DNA from: CAVQGZ01 sp963712175
GTDB taxonomy: Bacteria; Actinomycetota; Actinomycetes; Jiangellales; Jiangellaceae
Direction: 5' to 3'
DNA length: 64,000 bases
Assembly: GCA_963712175.1 (NCBI GenBank)
Contig: CAVQGZ010000004.1
Span: forward strand, 62,001 to 126,000
In this document: piece after piece, positions 24,475 to 35,106 of the stretch
Layout: each line of letters begins with the position of its first letter
Numbering within the stretch: the first letter of the stretch is position 1
Notes under the pieces: generated by a model
The model's input: the letters and a program-made list of their open reading frames with translations, nothing else
Told to the model about the DNA's origin: nothing
Database searches by the model: none
Made by a program: the position numbers and the translations under genes

Positions 24475-26133
24475 ATGCAGGTAGACGCGCAGGCCTCGCT
24501 CGTGCGCTCGTACCTGAGAGCGATCGAGTCCTACGGCGGATCGTGGGACGAAGCCGTATCGCGCACTGGCCGCGCACGGGCGCCGTACCAGGACGTGCTC
24601 AACGCGGTCAGCGGGCTCTCCGGCGAGGAGATGTCGGCACGCGCCGACCTGCTCGCGAACGCCTACGCCGACCAAGGCGTCACGTTCTCGTTGTCGGGCG
24701 AGGATCGTCCGTTCCCCCTGGACCCCGTGCCACGGGTGATCGACGCCGACGACTGGTTCGACGTCGAGCGGGGCGTGCGGCAGCGCGTCCGGGCACTGGA
24801 GCACTTTCTCGACGACCTGTACTTGCGGGGTGAGGCTCTGGCGGAGGGTGTCGTGCCTCGACGGGTCGTCATGACCTCCAAGCACTTCCACCGTGCTGCC
24901 CACGGCATCCGGCCGGTGCGCGGGGTGCGCATCCACGTGTCCGGCATCGACCTCATCCGTGACGAGCAGGGGCAATTCCGCGTCCTCGAGGACAACGTCA
25001 GGACCCCGTCAGGGGTCTCCTACGTCATCGAGAACCGCCAGGCGATGGCTCGCGTCTTCCCTGACCTCTTCGGGTCCCTTCCGATCCGCAGCGTGGACGA
25101 CTACCCCGCTCGGCTGCTGGGCGCCCTGCAGGCGACGTCACCTGCGGTGGACGACCCCGTCGTCGTCGTCCTGACACCCGGCGTCTTCAACTCTGCCTAT
25201 GTCGAGCACACGCTTCTCGCCCGCGCCATGGGAGTCGAGCTGGTCGAGGGCCGCGACCTCGTCGTGCGCGACGGCGTCGTCTACATGCGCACGACGGAGG
25301 GCGAACGTCGGGTGGACGTCATCTACCGACGTGTCGACGACGAGTACCTGGATCCGGTGCACTTTCGGGCCGAGTCGCTGCTCGGGGTCCCGGGCATCCT
25401 GGGGGCGGCTCGCTTCGGGTCGGTCACCATCGCCAACGGGGTGGGCAACGGGGTCGCCGACGACAAGCTGCTCTACTCCTACGTCCCCGACCTCATCAGG
25501 TACTACCTCAACGAGGAGCCGGTGCTGCCGAATGTCGACACGTACCGCCTCGAAGACCCGGACCAGCGCGGCTACGTGCTGGATCGGCTCGACGAGATGG
25601 TGCTCAAGCCGGTGGACGCCAGCGGCGGCAAGGGGATCGTCATCGGCCCTCGGGTGGAGAAGGCGGCGTTGGAGCAGGCACGCGAGCAGGTCACGGCGGA
25701 TCCTCGCAACTGGATCGCCCAGCCGGTCGTCCAGCTGTCGACGGCACCGACCTTCGCCGACGGCCGTCTCGAGCCGCGGCACCTCGACCTTCGCCCGTTC
25801 GCCGTCAACGACGGCGAACGCGTCTGGGTGCTTCCCGGTGGCCTCACCCGGGTGGCCCTGCGCCGCGGATCTCTCATCGTGAACTCGAGCCAGGGAGGCG
25901 GGAGCAAGGACACCTGGGTGCTGTCCGGTCACCTCACAGAGACCGGCACGTTCAAGCCCGTGACGCTGGCCAGCACGACCGAGATCCCCGTGATCACCGA
26001 TGCCATGCTGCAGGAGGAGTCCGAGCCGACGCTCGACGCACTTGTGGTCGGGCCGTTCGAGGACCAGGCGCCGGAGCAGCAGCAGCAACAGCAGCAGCAG
26101 GCGCACCACGGATCGGGGGACGAGACGTGCTGA
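24475..26133 (+). CDS. Circularly permuted ATP-grasp ligase (DUF404/DUF407 type)
   Basis: 552-aa predicted carboxylate-amine ligase. Family blocks: WFDVERGVRQRVRALEHFL, HVSGIDLIRDEQGQFRVLEDN, TPSGVSYVIENRQAM, LLYSYVPDLIRYYLNEEP, and the ATP-site segment LKPVDASGGKGIVIGP followed by WIAQPVVQLSTAPTF. The tail has eight consecutive Gln (EQQQQQQQQ-type run, 26077-26100). First gene of a trio with an alpha-E protein and a transglutaminase-like protease, overlapping by 7 bp; published genome-context work on ATP-grasp enzymes predicts peptide synthesis or tagging for such trios, but to my knowledge the product is not established. ATG 24475 fits the leaderless box. Confidence 0.88.
   Translation: MQVDAQASLVRSYLRAIESYGGSWDEAVSRTGRARAPYQDVLNAVSGLSGEEMSARADLLANAYADQGVTFSLSGEDRPFPLDPVPRVIDADDWFDVERGVRQRVRALEHFLDDLYLRGEALAEGVVPRRVVMTSKHFHRAAHGIRPVRGVRIHVSGIDLIRDEQGQFRVLEDNVRTPSGVSYVIENRQAMARVFPDLFGSLPIRSVDDYPARLLGALQATSPAVDDPVVVVLTPGVFNSAYVEHTLLARAMGVELVEGRDLVVRDGVVYMRTTEGERRVDVIYRRVDDEYLDPVHFRAESLLGVPGILGAARFGSVTIANGVGNGVADDKLLYSYVPDLIRYYLNEEPVLPNVDTYRLEDPDQRGYVLDRLDEMVLKPVDASGGKGIVIGPRVEKAALEQAREQVTADPRNWIAQPVVQLSTAPTFADGRLEPRHLDLRPFAVNDGERVWVLPGGLTRVALRRGSLIVNSSQGGGSKDTWVLSGHLTETGTFKPVTLASTTEIPVITDAMLQEESEPTLDALVVGPFEDQAPEQQQQQQQQAHHGSGDETC
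26077..26100 (+). repeat. CAG/CAA run encoding eight glutamines
   Basis: Eight in-frame Gln codons (seven CAG, one CAA) near the 3' end of the ATP-grasp gene. A trinucleotide tract like this is prone to slippage, and codon number may vary between strains. Confidence 0.9.
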
Positions 26134-27071
26134 GCCGCATCGCGGAGTCGCTGTACTGGATCGGCCGCTACGTGGAGCGGGCCGACGACACTGGGCGCAT
26201 CCTCGACAGCCACGTCCACGGCCGGCTCTACGGACTCGACCCCGAAGGCGTCGACTCCGGCTGCCGCCGCCTCCTGTCGGTCATGGGCGCGCAGGCGCCG
26301 ACCGGTCGGATGCTCGGCGTCTCCGACGTGATGGAGAGGCTCGGCTACGAGTCCGCTGAACCCACGTCCGCCGCGGGCAGCCTGCTGGCCGCCCGCGAGA
26401 ACGCGCGTGGCGTGCGCGAGGTGATGTCCTCAGAGATGTGGGAGTGCCTCAACGCGACCTCGATCCGCTTGCCGGGGGAACGAGCCCTCGCTCGCCGACG
26501 TGGGCCGGATGGCTTCCTGGCCTTCATCCGTCGTCGGACCGCGCTGTTCGGTGGGTATGTGGACTCGACGATGAGCCGGGACGCCGGCTGGCAGTTCCTG
26601 GTGCTCGGGCGCAGCCTGGAGCGCGTCGACATGACAGCCCGACTCCTCTCGGCCGAGGTCCGCTGGGGTGGCCCGGCTGCGACGTGGGTGCTGCTCCTTC
26701 GCTCGGCCGGGGGCTACGAGGCCTACCTGCGTTCCCACCGCGGCAAGCTCACCGCCGACGGGGTGGTGCAGTTCCTCGTTCGAGACCAGCTGTTCCCACG
26801 GTCGCTGCTGCACGCTCTGGGTGAGGCCGAGTCGGTCCTCACCGCTCTGGAACCCGAGAACGCGCGGACGTCGGCCCCGGGTCGGGCGCGACGCATCGTC
26901 GGGGCAGCGCGGGCGACCCTGGCCTACAGCGAGCCGCGGACCCTGTCCGAGGAGCTGCCACGCATCCTCACCGACGTCCAGCACTCGATGACGGATGCGC
27001 ACGAGGCGGTTGCCGACCGGTTCTTCCGTCAGGCTGCTGCGGTGACGTGGTCGGCGGAGGCGGTGTCATGA
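26127..27071 (+). CDS. Alpha-E domain protein (DUF403)
   Basis: 314-aa all-helical protein starting MLSRIAESLYWIGRYVERADDT, the family signature, with LGRSLERVDMTARLLS in the middle and DVQHSMTDAHEAVADRFF near the end. It always accompanies the permuted ATP-grasp ligase; the enzymatic role is unknown and the conserved Glu/Arg/His residues could form a metal or substrate site (inference). GTG 26127 lies inside the upstream stop region and the 3' end overlaps the transglutaminase gene (ATGA), so the trio is co-translated. Confidence 0.9.
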   Translation: MLSRIAESLYWIGRYVERADDTGRILDSHVHGRLYGLDPEGVDSGCRRLLSVMGAQAPTGRMLGVSDVMERLGYESAEPTSAAGSLLAARENARGVREVMSSEMWECLNATSIRLPGERALARRRGPDGFLAFIRRRTALFGGYVDSTMSRDAGWQFLVLGRSLERVDMTARLLSAEVRWGGPAATWVLLLRSAGGYEAYLRSHRGKLTADGVVQFLVRDQLFPRSLLHALGEAESVLTALEPENARTSAPGRARRIVGAARATLAYSEPRTLSEELPRILTDVQHSMTDAHEAVADRFFRQAAAVTWSAEAVS

Positions 27072-27925
27072 GCGGCCCCGCGCGGCTACGCGTCCGGCAC
27101 GTCACCGACTACCGCTACGACGAGCCGGTCACAGCCTCCTACAACGAGATGCGGGTGACGCCTCGGACCGGCCCGGCCCAGGTTGTGCTGGAGGCCCGTC
27201 TCGACGTGACACCGGTCGGGCGCGTGCTCGACTACGTCGACTACTTCGGCACGGTCGTGCATGTGCTCGACCTGCGAGTGCCCCACCGAAGCCTCGTCAT
27301 CGTCGGGACGGCCGTCGTCGAGACCGGCTGGCCCGTCGAGTCGCCCCGCTCCCGTCATCTGGCTTGGGGCGACACGGAGGACGACGCCTTCACCGGTCGG
27401 TTCGTCGAGTTCCTCCGACCGACGGCCTACACACCGAACGACGAGCGGATCGTCGAGACCGCCGAGCGCCTGCGGGCCGACAACGAGCCGCGAGAGCTGG
27501 CCGAGGTCGTGGGGGCGTGGGTGCGGCAGTCGATGCGCTACGCCCCGGGCACGACCGAGGTGCACACCTCAGCGGTGCAGGCACTGGAGGCGGGAAACGG
27601 GGTGTGCCAGGACTTTGCGCACGTCGCCATCGCCGTGCTGCGCTGTGCCGGCGTCCCGGCTCGCTACGTGTCTGGCTACCTGCACCCCAAGTCCGAGGCG
27701 GTCATCGGCGAGACGGTCAGCGGGGAGAGCCACGCCTGGATCGAGGTCTGGGACGGCAACGCCTGGGTGGCGCACGACCCGACCAACGGGCGTCCCGTCG
27801 GGCGGGACCATGTGCTGGTGGCGACGGGGCGTGACTACTCCGACGTGGCGCCGGTCAAGGGGGTGATCGCCGGTGGTGGGTCGTCCCGCCTCGAGGCCGC
27901 GGTGGAGATCACCCGGCTCGCCTGA
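27068..27925 (+). CDS. Transglutaminase-like cysteine peptidase
   Basis: 285 aa. N-terminal beta domain (RVRHVTDYRYDEPVTASYNEMRV, shortened: HVTDYRYDEPV) and a papain-like transglutaminase core with catalytic Cys in GNGVCQDFAHVA, His in SGESHAWIEVW and Asp in AHDPTNG. No signal peptide or membrane helix, so it is cytosolic. Third member of the ATP-grasp/alpha-E trio; a peptidase next to a peptide ligase suggests a make-and-trim or tag-and-remove cycle. The conserved Arg-Tyr-Val-Ser-Gly-Tyr segment (RYVSGYLHPK) is typical of this subgroup. Confidence 0.92.
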   Translation: MSGPARLRVRHVTDYRYDEPVTASYNEMRVTPRTGPAQVVLEARLDVTPVGRVLDYVDYFGTVVHVLDLRVPHRSLVIVGTAVVETGWPVESPRSRHLAWGDTEDDAFTGRFVEFLRPTAYTPNDERIVETAERLRADNEPRELAEVVGAWVRQSMRYAPGTTEVHTSAVQALEAGNGVCQDFAHVAIAVLRCAGVPARYVSGYLHPKSEAVIGETVSGESHAWIEVWDGNAWVAHDPTNGRPVGRDHVLVATGRDYSDVAPVKGVIAGGGSSRLEAAVEITRLA

Positions 27926-27964
27926 GCGTCGGGGCGTTGGCCGTGCCCGTGGGACACTTCTGCG

Positions 27965-29821
27965 ATGCCCCCGACCCCGTCCGCGCCGGCTCCTGGTGCG
28001 ACGCCGCCGGAGCTGATCCGCAACTTCTGCATCATCGCCCACATCGACCATGGCAAGTCGACCCTCGCCGATCGCATGCTCCAGCTCACCGGCGTGGTCG
28101 AGGGGCGCCGCATGCGTGCGCAGTACCTCGACCGCATGGACATCGAGCGCGAGCGCGGGATCACCATCAAGAGCCAGGCGGTCCGCCTGCCGTGGGCGCC
28201 CACCCAGGGTGGCCAGGCCGGTCGAACGCACGTGCTGAACCTGATCGACACCCCGGGGCACGTCGACTTCTCATACGAGGTCAGCCGGTCGCTCGCGGCC
28301 TGCGAGGGTGCGGTGCTGCTCGTGGACGCAGCCCAGGGCATCGAGGCCCAGACCCTCGCGAACCTCTACATGGCGTTGGAGAACGACCTGGTCGTCATCC
28401 CCGTCCTGAACAAGATCGACCTTCCGGCCGCCGACCCTGACAAGTACGCCGCCGAGCTGGCGCACCTGATCGGGGGACGTCCCGAGGACTGCTTCCGGGT
28501 CTCGGGCAAGACCGGGGACGGCGTGACCGAGCTGCTGAACACCATCGTCGAGCAGGTACCCGCCCCGACCGGGAACGAGACTGCCGAGCCGCGGGCGATG
28601 ATCTTCGACTCGGTGTACGACTCCTACCGTGGTGTCGTCACCTACGTCCGGGTCGTGGACGGCTCCCTGACGGCGCGGGAGCGCATCCAGATGATGTCCA
28701 CCCGCGCCAGCCACGAGCTGCTCGAGATCGGCGTGATCAGCCCGGAGATGGTTGCCTCCAACGGTCTCGGCGTGGGTGAGGTCGGCTACCTGATCACCGG
28801 GGTGAAGGACGTCCGGCAGTCCAAGGTCGGTGACACCGTGACCGATCTTCGCAAGCCGGCCGGTGATCCGCTGGACGGGTACCGCGACCCGATGCCGATG
28901 GTCTACGCGGGGCTGTACCCGATCGACGGGTCGGAGTACCCCGACATGCGTGAGGCCCTGGAGAAGCTCAAGCTGAACGACGCCGCCCTGCAGTACGAGC
29001 CCGAGACGTCGGCTGCCCTGGGGTTCGGCTTTCGCTGCGGGTTCCTCGGTCTGCTCCACCTGGAGATCGTTCGGGAGCGCCTCGAGCGCGAGTCCGGCCT
29101 GGGGCTGATCTCGACGGCGCCGAACGTCGTCTACCACGTCGTGATGGAGGACGGAACCGAGCACGTCGTCACCAACCCGAGCGAGTTCCCCGTCGGCAAG
29201 GTTGCCGAGGTCTTCGAGCCGGTCGTGCGCGCGACGGTCATCACCCCGAGCGAGTACGTCGGTGCGGTGATGGAGCTGTGCCAGGCTCGCCGCGGGACGC
29301 TGCTGGGCATGGACTACCTGTCCGAGGACCGCGTCGAGCTGCGATACACGCTGCCGCTGGCTGAGATCGTCTACGACTTCTTCGACGCGTTGAAGTCCCG
29401 GACGCGCGGCTACGCCAGCCTGGACTACGAGCCGATCGGTCAGCAGCAGGCCGACCTGGTGAAGGTCGACATCTTGCTGCAGGGCGAGCAGGTGGATGCC
29501 TTCAGCGCCGTCGTGCACAAGGACAAGGCCTACGTCTACGGGGTGGCCATGGCCTCCAAGCTGCGCGAGCTCATCCCGCGCCAGCAGTTCGAGGTACCGA
29601 TCCAGGCTGCGATCGGCTCGCGGATCATCGCCCGCGAGACCATCCGCGCACTGCGCAAGGACGTCCTCGCCAAGTGCTACGGCGGCGACATCTCTCGCAA
29701 GCGGAAGCTGCTCGAGCGTCAGAAGGAGGGCAAGAAGCGGATGAAGATGGTCGGGCGCGTCGAGGTTCCACAGGAGGCATTCGTGGCTGCGCTGTCGACC
29801 GGCCAGAGCCCCGGGACGTGA
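27965..29821 (+). CDS. lepA: Elongation factor 4 (LepA, back-translocating GTPase)
   Basis: 618-aa translational GTPase. G1 AHIDHGKSTLADR, DTPGHVDFSYE and LNKIDLPAADPD. EF4 C-terminal signature: YGGDISRKRKLLERQKEGKKRMK (given as GGDISRKRKLLERQKEGK). It acts on stalled or ion-stressed ribosomes. No Shine-Dalgarno; a GACACT box 6 nt before ATG 27965 hints at another leaderless message, though its first base departs from TANNNT. Confidence 0.97.
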   Translation: MPPTPSAPAPGATPPELIRNFCIIAHIDHGKSTLADRMLQLTGVVEGRRMRAQYLDRMDIERERGITIKSQAVRLPWAPTQGGQAGRTHVLNLIDTPGHVDFSYEVSRSLAACEGAVLLVDAAQGIEAQTLANLYMALENDLVVIPVLNKIDLPAADPDKYAAELAHLIGGRPEDCFRVSGKTGDGVTELLNTIVEQVPAPTGNETAEPRAMIFDSVYDSYRGVVTYVRVVDGSLTARERIQMMSTRASHELLEIGVISPEMVASNGLGVGEVGYLITGVKDVRQSKVGDTVTDLRKPAGDPLDGYRDPMPMVYAGLYPIDGSEYPDMREALEKLKLNDAALQYEPETSAALGFGFRCGFLGLLHLEIVRERLERESGLGLISTAPNVVYHVVMEDGTEHVVTNPSEFPVGKVAEVFEPVVRATVITPSEYVGAVMELCQARRGTLLGMDYLSEDRVELRYTLPLAEIVYDFFDALKSRTRGYASLDYEPIGQQQADLVKVDILLQGEQVDAFSAVVHKDKAYVYGVAMASKLRELIPRQQFEVPIQAAIGSRIIARETIRALRKDVLAKCYGGDISRKRKLLERQKEGKKRMKMVGRVEVPQEAFVAALSTGQSPGT

Positions 29822-29895
29822 GCCGGGAGCGACAGGTTCTTCGCAAGGCACGGCAATTACGCACATCAGGGGTGTGGCGGGCACCACGCACGCGG

Positions 29896-29901
29896 TAACG
29901 T
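29896..29901 (+). promoter_or_regulatory. Candidate -10 box (TAACGT) for the first acyl-CoA synthetase
   Basis: TAACGTCG lies 49 nt before ATG 29951. The same TAACGTCG occurs 44 nt before the second copy's ATG, so promoter and gene seem to have been duplicated together. Confidence 0.5.
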
Positions 29902-29950
29902 CGTCCCCCGAGAGCCGCGGGTCGGCGGCACCAGCGCAACGGGAGGCTTG

Positions 29951-31767
29951 ATGACTGACACGGTTGCCCACAAGAAGGGCAGCACTGCGGCGTCGGTGGG
30001 GGAGATGTTCCTCGACCGCGTCGAGCTCACGCCGGACTGGGAGGCGTTCCGTCGCCCCACGAACCCAGGGTGGCACTCCTACACGTGGGGTGAGACCGGT
30101 GACGTCGTCCAGACGTGGGCAGCGGGACTGCTGGCCATCGGTGTCGAACCCGAGCAGCGGGTGGCTATCGCCTCCGGCACAGTCCTGGACTGGATCTGGG
30201 CTGACCTCGCCATCATGTGCGCGGGTGCGGCGACCACAACCGTGTACCCGTCCACACCGTCCGAGGACGTCGCCTACATCCTGGAAGACTCCGGCAGCGT
30301 CGTCGTCTTCGTCGAGGACAAGACCCAGCTGGACAAGATCCTGGCCGTCCGCGACCAGATCCCGGCCGTGCACAAGGTCATCATGCTGACCGAGGGCGAC
30401 GTCGCCGACGGCGACTTCGTGATCTCCGCCGACGAGCTCGCTCGTCAGGGTGAGGCACTGCTCGCCCAGGACGCCGACGTCGTCAAGCGAACCGTGCAGG
30501 CCGTCAAGGGCGACAGCCTGGCCACGATCATCTACACGTCCGGGACGACGGGCCGCCCGAAGGGCGTCCGGCTCACCCAGGCGAACTGGGTCTACGAGGG
30601 CGACGCCATGGACTCCCTCGGTGTCGTGCGCTCCGACGACCTGGAGTACCTGTGGCTGCCGCTGGCCCACTCTTTCGGCAAGGTCCTCCTCTCCGGTCAG
30701 ATCAAGGTGGGCTTCGCCGCCGCCGTGGACGGACGCGTCGACAAGATCGTCGAGCACTTGGGCGAGGTGCAGCCGACGATCATCGCGGCGGTCCCGCGGA
30801 TCTTCGAGAAGATCTACGGTGGCGTCCAGACGATGCAGGAGCGCGAGGGTGGCGCCAAGCTCGAAGATCTTCCGCTGGGCCGAAGGCGTGGGTGCCAGGG
30901 CAGGAGCTGCTCGCCGCGAGGGCAAGGACGTCGGCGGCATCCTGGCCATGCAGTACAACTTGGCTGACAAGCTCGTGTTCACCAAGATCCGGGCCCGAAT
31001 GGGTGGGCGCGTTCGGTACTTCATCTCGGGCTCTGCGCCGCTGAGCCGGGAGGTTGCCGAGTGGATGGACAACGTGGGACTCACCATTCTCGAGGGCTAC
31101 GGGCTGACCGAGACCTCGGCGTTCACCTTCGTCAGCCGGCCGCACAACTACCGCTTCGGCACCGTGGGCGAGCCTGCTCCGGGGACGGACGTCAAGATCG
31201 CTGAGGACGGCGAGATCCTCGTCAAGGGTCCGGGGGTCATGGAGGGCTACCACAACCTGCCGGAGCAGACCGCCGAGGTGTTCAACGACGGGTGGTTCCT
31301 CACCGGTGACATCGGCGAGTTCGAAGACGGCCTGCTCAAGATCACCGACCGGAAGAAGGACCTGATCAAGACCTCTGGCGGCAAGTACGTCGCCCCGCAG
31401 AGCATCGAGGTCAAGTTCAAGGCAGCGTGCCCCTACGCCAGCAACATCGTCGTGCACGGGGATGGGCGGAACTTCGTCTCTGCCCTGGTGACCTTGGACG
31501 AGCCCACCGTCTCCACGTGGGCCGAAGAGAACGGCATATCAGGCTCGTACGCCGAGATCGTGACCAACCCGAAGACCAAAGAGATGGTCCAGGGCTACAT
31601 CGACGAGGTGAACGCCCAGCTGCCGCAATGGGAGACGGTGAAGAAGTTCGAGATCCTGCCCGAGGACCTCAGCATCGAGTCCGGCGAGCTCACACCCGTC
31701 GCTCAAGGTCAAGCGCAAGGTCGTCGAGAAGAAGCACACCGACCTGCTGGACAGCTTCTACAAGTGA
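29951..31767 (+). pseudogene. Long-chain acyl-CoA synthetase, copy 1, two +1 frameshifts
   Basis: Would activate fatty acids to acyl-CoA through an acyl-AMP. Frame 1 (29951 to ~30862) carries YTSGTTGRPKGVRLT and reads to AKL. One extra base near 30863 shifts the frame, which then carries ILEGYGLTETSAFTF, GDIGEFEDGLLKITDRKKDL and SGGKYVAP. A second extra base in the CCC at 31695-31697 shifts the last 23 codons (LKVKRKVVEKKHTDLLDSFYK). Removing both restores a 604-aa enzyme colinear with copy 2 downstream. Start ATG 29951 has GGGAGG 4 nt upstream. Either a recent pseudogene or sequence errors; the coding pattern is otherwise undamaged, so errors are plausible. Confidence 0.8.
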
Positions 31768-31792
31768 TGCACTCCGGCCGCTGAGGTGGCCG

Positions 31793-31841
31793 AAGGGGAG
31801 CCGACGGTGGTCCGGAATACGGACCATTGGCGGCTCCCCTT
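31793..31841 (+). terminator. Strong hairpin terminator after acyl-CoA synthetase copy 1
   Basis: Outer stem AAGGGGAGCCG / CGGCTCCCCTT (11 bp, perfect), then an inner stem TGGTCCG-GAATA-CGGACCA. It begins 25 nt after the TGA of copy 1. No long T-run follows, which is usual at this GC content. Confidence 0.8.
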
Positions 31842-31857
31842 CGTCGCGCTCGGGGAG

Positions 31858-31863
31858 TAACGT
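31858..31863 (+). promoter_or_regulatory. Candidate -10 box (TAACGT) for acyl-CoA synthetase copy 2
   Basis: AGTAACGTCGAG sits 44 nt before ATG 31908, directly after the terminator of copy 1, so copy 2 has its own promoter. Confidence 0.5.
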
Positions 31864-31907
31864 CGAGAAGTCCCGTCCTCTCGGGGCGGGCGACCTTGGG
31901 AGGCGAC

Positions 31908-33746
<1,839 letters not shown>

Positions 33747-33765
33747 CGGGCGACCCGGCGACGCG

Positions 33766-34998
33766 GTGCCTGCTCAACCGACAGGCGAGGCGGGCCCGAG
33801 CGACGGGAGGCTGCCCGAGGCGGCGACGCGTCGCCTCGGCAGCCGCCCGTTCGGCGTGTACGTCCACGTCCCGTTCTGCGCGACGCGCTGTGGCTACTGC
33901 GACTTCAACACCTACACCGCAGACGAGCTCGGCCCCGACCCGGGGGCCTCACGTGCCGGATGGGCCGACGCGGTTCTGGCCGAGTGGTCGCTGGCCCGCA
34001 GCGTGCTCGGCGACGATCGGCCGCGGGTCGACACGGTCTTCTTCGGAGGCGGCACCCCGACCCTGATGCCACCGGGCGACCTGCTCCGGGTGCTTGACGC
34101 GCTGGCCGCCGATCCCGGGCTGAGCCCCGATGCCGAGGTCACGGTCGAGGCCAACCCGGAGACGCTGACCTACGAGTCGCTCCGCGCGCTGCGGGCCGGC
34201 GGCGTGACCAGGCTGTCGATGGGCATGCAGAGCGCGTCGGCGCACGTGCTCGGAGTTCTTGACCGCACGCACACGCCGGGCCGGGTCACGCAGGCCGTGG
34301 CCGACGCGCGGCGAGCGGGGTTCACGAGCCTGAGCCTCGACGTCATCTACGGCACGCCGGGGGAGTCCCTGCAGGACTGGGAGCGCACGCTGGACACGGT
34401 CGTCGGGCTCGACCCCGACCACGTGAGCGCCTACGCCCTGATCGTCGAGCGGGGTACGCGGCTCGCCGCCCGGATCGCCCGAGGTGAGGTCGCCGTGCCG
34501 GACGACGACCTCATGGCGGCGATGTACGAGACGGCCGACCGCCGCCTGGCAGGTGCCGGGCTCACCTGGTACGAGATCTCGAACTGGGCCCGTTCGCCGC
34601 AGCAGCGCTCCCGTCACAACCTGCACTACTGGCGCGACACCGACTGGTGGGGGCTGGGACCGGGGGCGCACAGCCACGTGGGTGGGGTGCGCTGGTGGAA
34701 CGTCAAGCACCCGGCCGCCTGGGCCGGTCGGCTCGCCTCGGGTCGGTCGCCGGCCGCCGCTCGTGAGGAGCTGGACGAGCCGACGCGCCGCCTCGAGCGC
34801 ATCATGCTGGGGTTGCGGACGGTGGACGGTGCCGCGCTGGCCGACGTGGCTGGCGCCGTCGGCCCGGAGACCTCGCTGCGGGTCGACGACCTGCTGGCGC
34901 GGGGTCTGCTGCAGGCGAGCGCACTTGAGAAGGGTCGAGCAGTCCTGACGGCGAGGGGTCGGCTGCTGGCCGACGCGGTGACGCTGGAGCTGACCTGA
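33766..34998 (+). CDS. hemW: Radical SAM heme chaperone HemW
   Basis: 410 aa. The cluster motif CATRCGYCDF (Cys38, Cys42, Cys45) has Phe where HemN has its fourth Cys, which favours HemW over coproporphyrinogen dehydrogenase. Other family segments: FFGGGTPTLMPPGDL, VEANPETLTYESL, RLSMGMQS, LDVIYGTPGESLQDW and YEISNWAR. GTG 33766 is 20 nt after the acyl-CoA synthetase. Immediately precedes hrcA, a common arrangement in Gram-positives. Confidence 0.93.
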   Translation: MPAQPTGEAGPSDGRLPEAATRRLGSRPFGVYVHVPFCATRCGYCDFNTYTADELGPDPGASRAGWADAVLAEWSLARSVLGDDRPRVDTVFFGGGTPTLMPPGDLLRVLDALAADPGLSPDAEVTVEANPETLTYESLRALRAGGVTRLSMGMQSASAHVLGVLDRTHTPGRVTQAVADARRAGFTSLSLDVIYGTPGESLQDWERTLDTVVGLDPDHVSAYALIVERGTRLAARIARGEVAVPDDDLMAAMYETADRRLAGAGLTWYEISNWARSPQQRSRHNLHYWRDTDWWGLGPGAHSHVGGVRWWNVKHPAAWAGRLASGRSPAAAREELDEPTRRLERIMLGLRTVDGAALADVAGAVGPETSLRVDDLLARGLLQASALEKGRAVLTARGRLLADAVTLELT

Positions 34999-35039
34999 CG
35001 GCGGCCCTCGGCCGGCACGCCGGAGTGGTGCACTCGGCG

Positions 35040-35071
35040 TAGACTTGGCACTCGCGTGCGATGAGTGCCAG
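35040..35071 (+). promoter_or_regulatory. hrcA promoter -10 and CIRCE operator
   Basis: TTGGCACTC-N9-GAGTGCCAG at 35045-35071 is a CIRCE element (consensus TTAGCACTC-N9-GAGTGCTAA), the binding site of HrcA. A TAGACT -10 box at 35040-35045 overlaps its first base, so HrcA binding would block transcription of hrcA and dnaJ. Confidence 0.9.
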
Positions 35072-35106
35072 GCTGGCAGCCGCGCGACCGAGAGGGGTGG
35101 TGGCAG

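Noticed and set aside
28271..31087. 938-aa minus-strand ORF opposite lepA and the acyl-CoA synthetase
   Set aside because: It spans two real genes and has no recognisable motifs; an antisense artefact.
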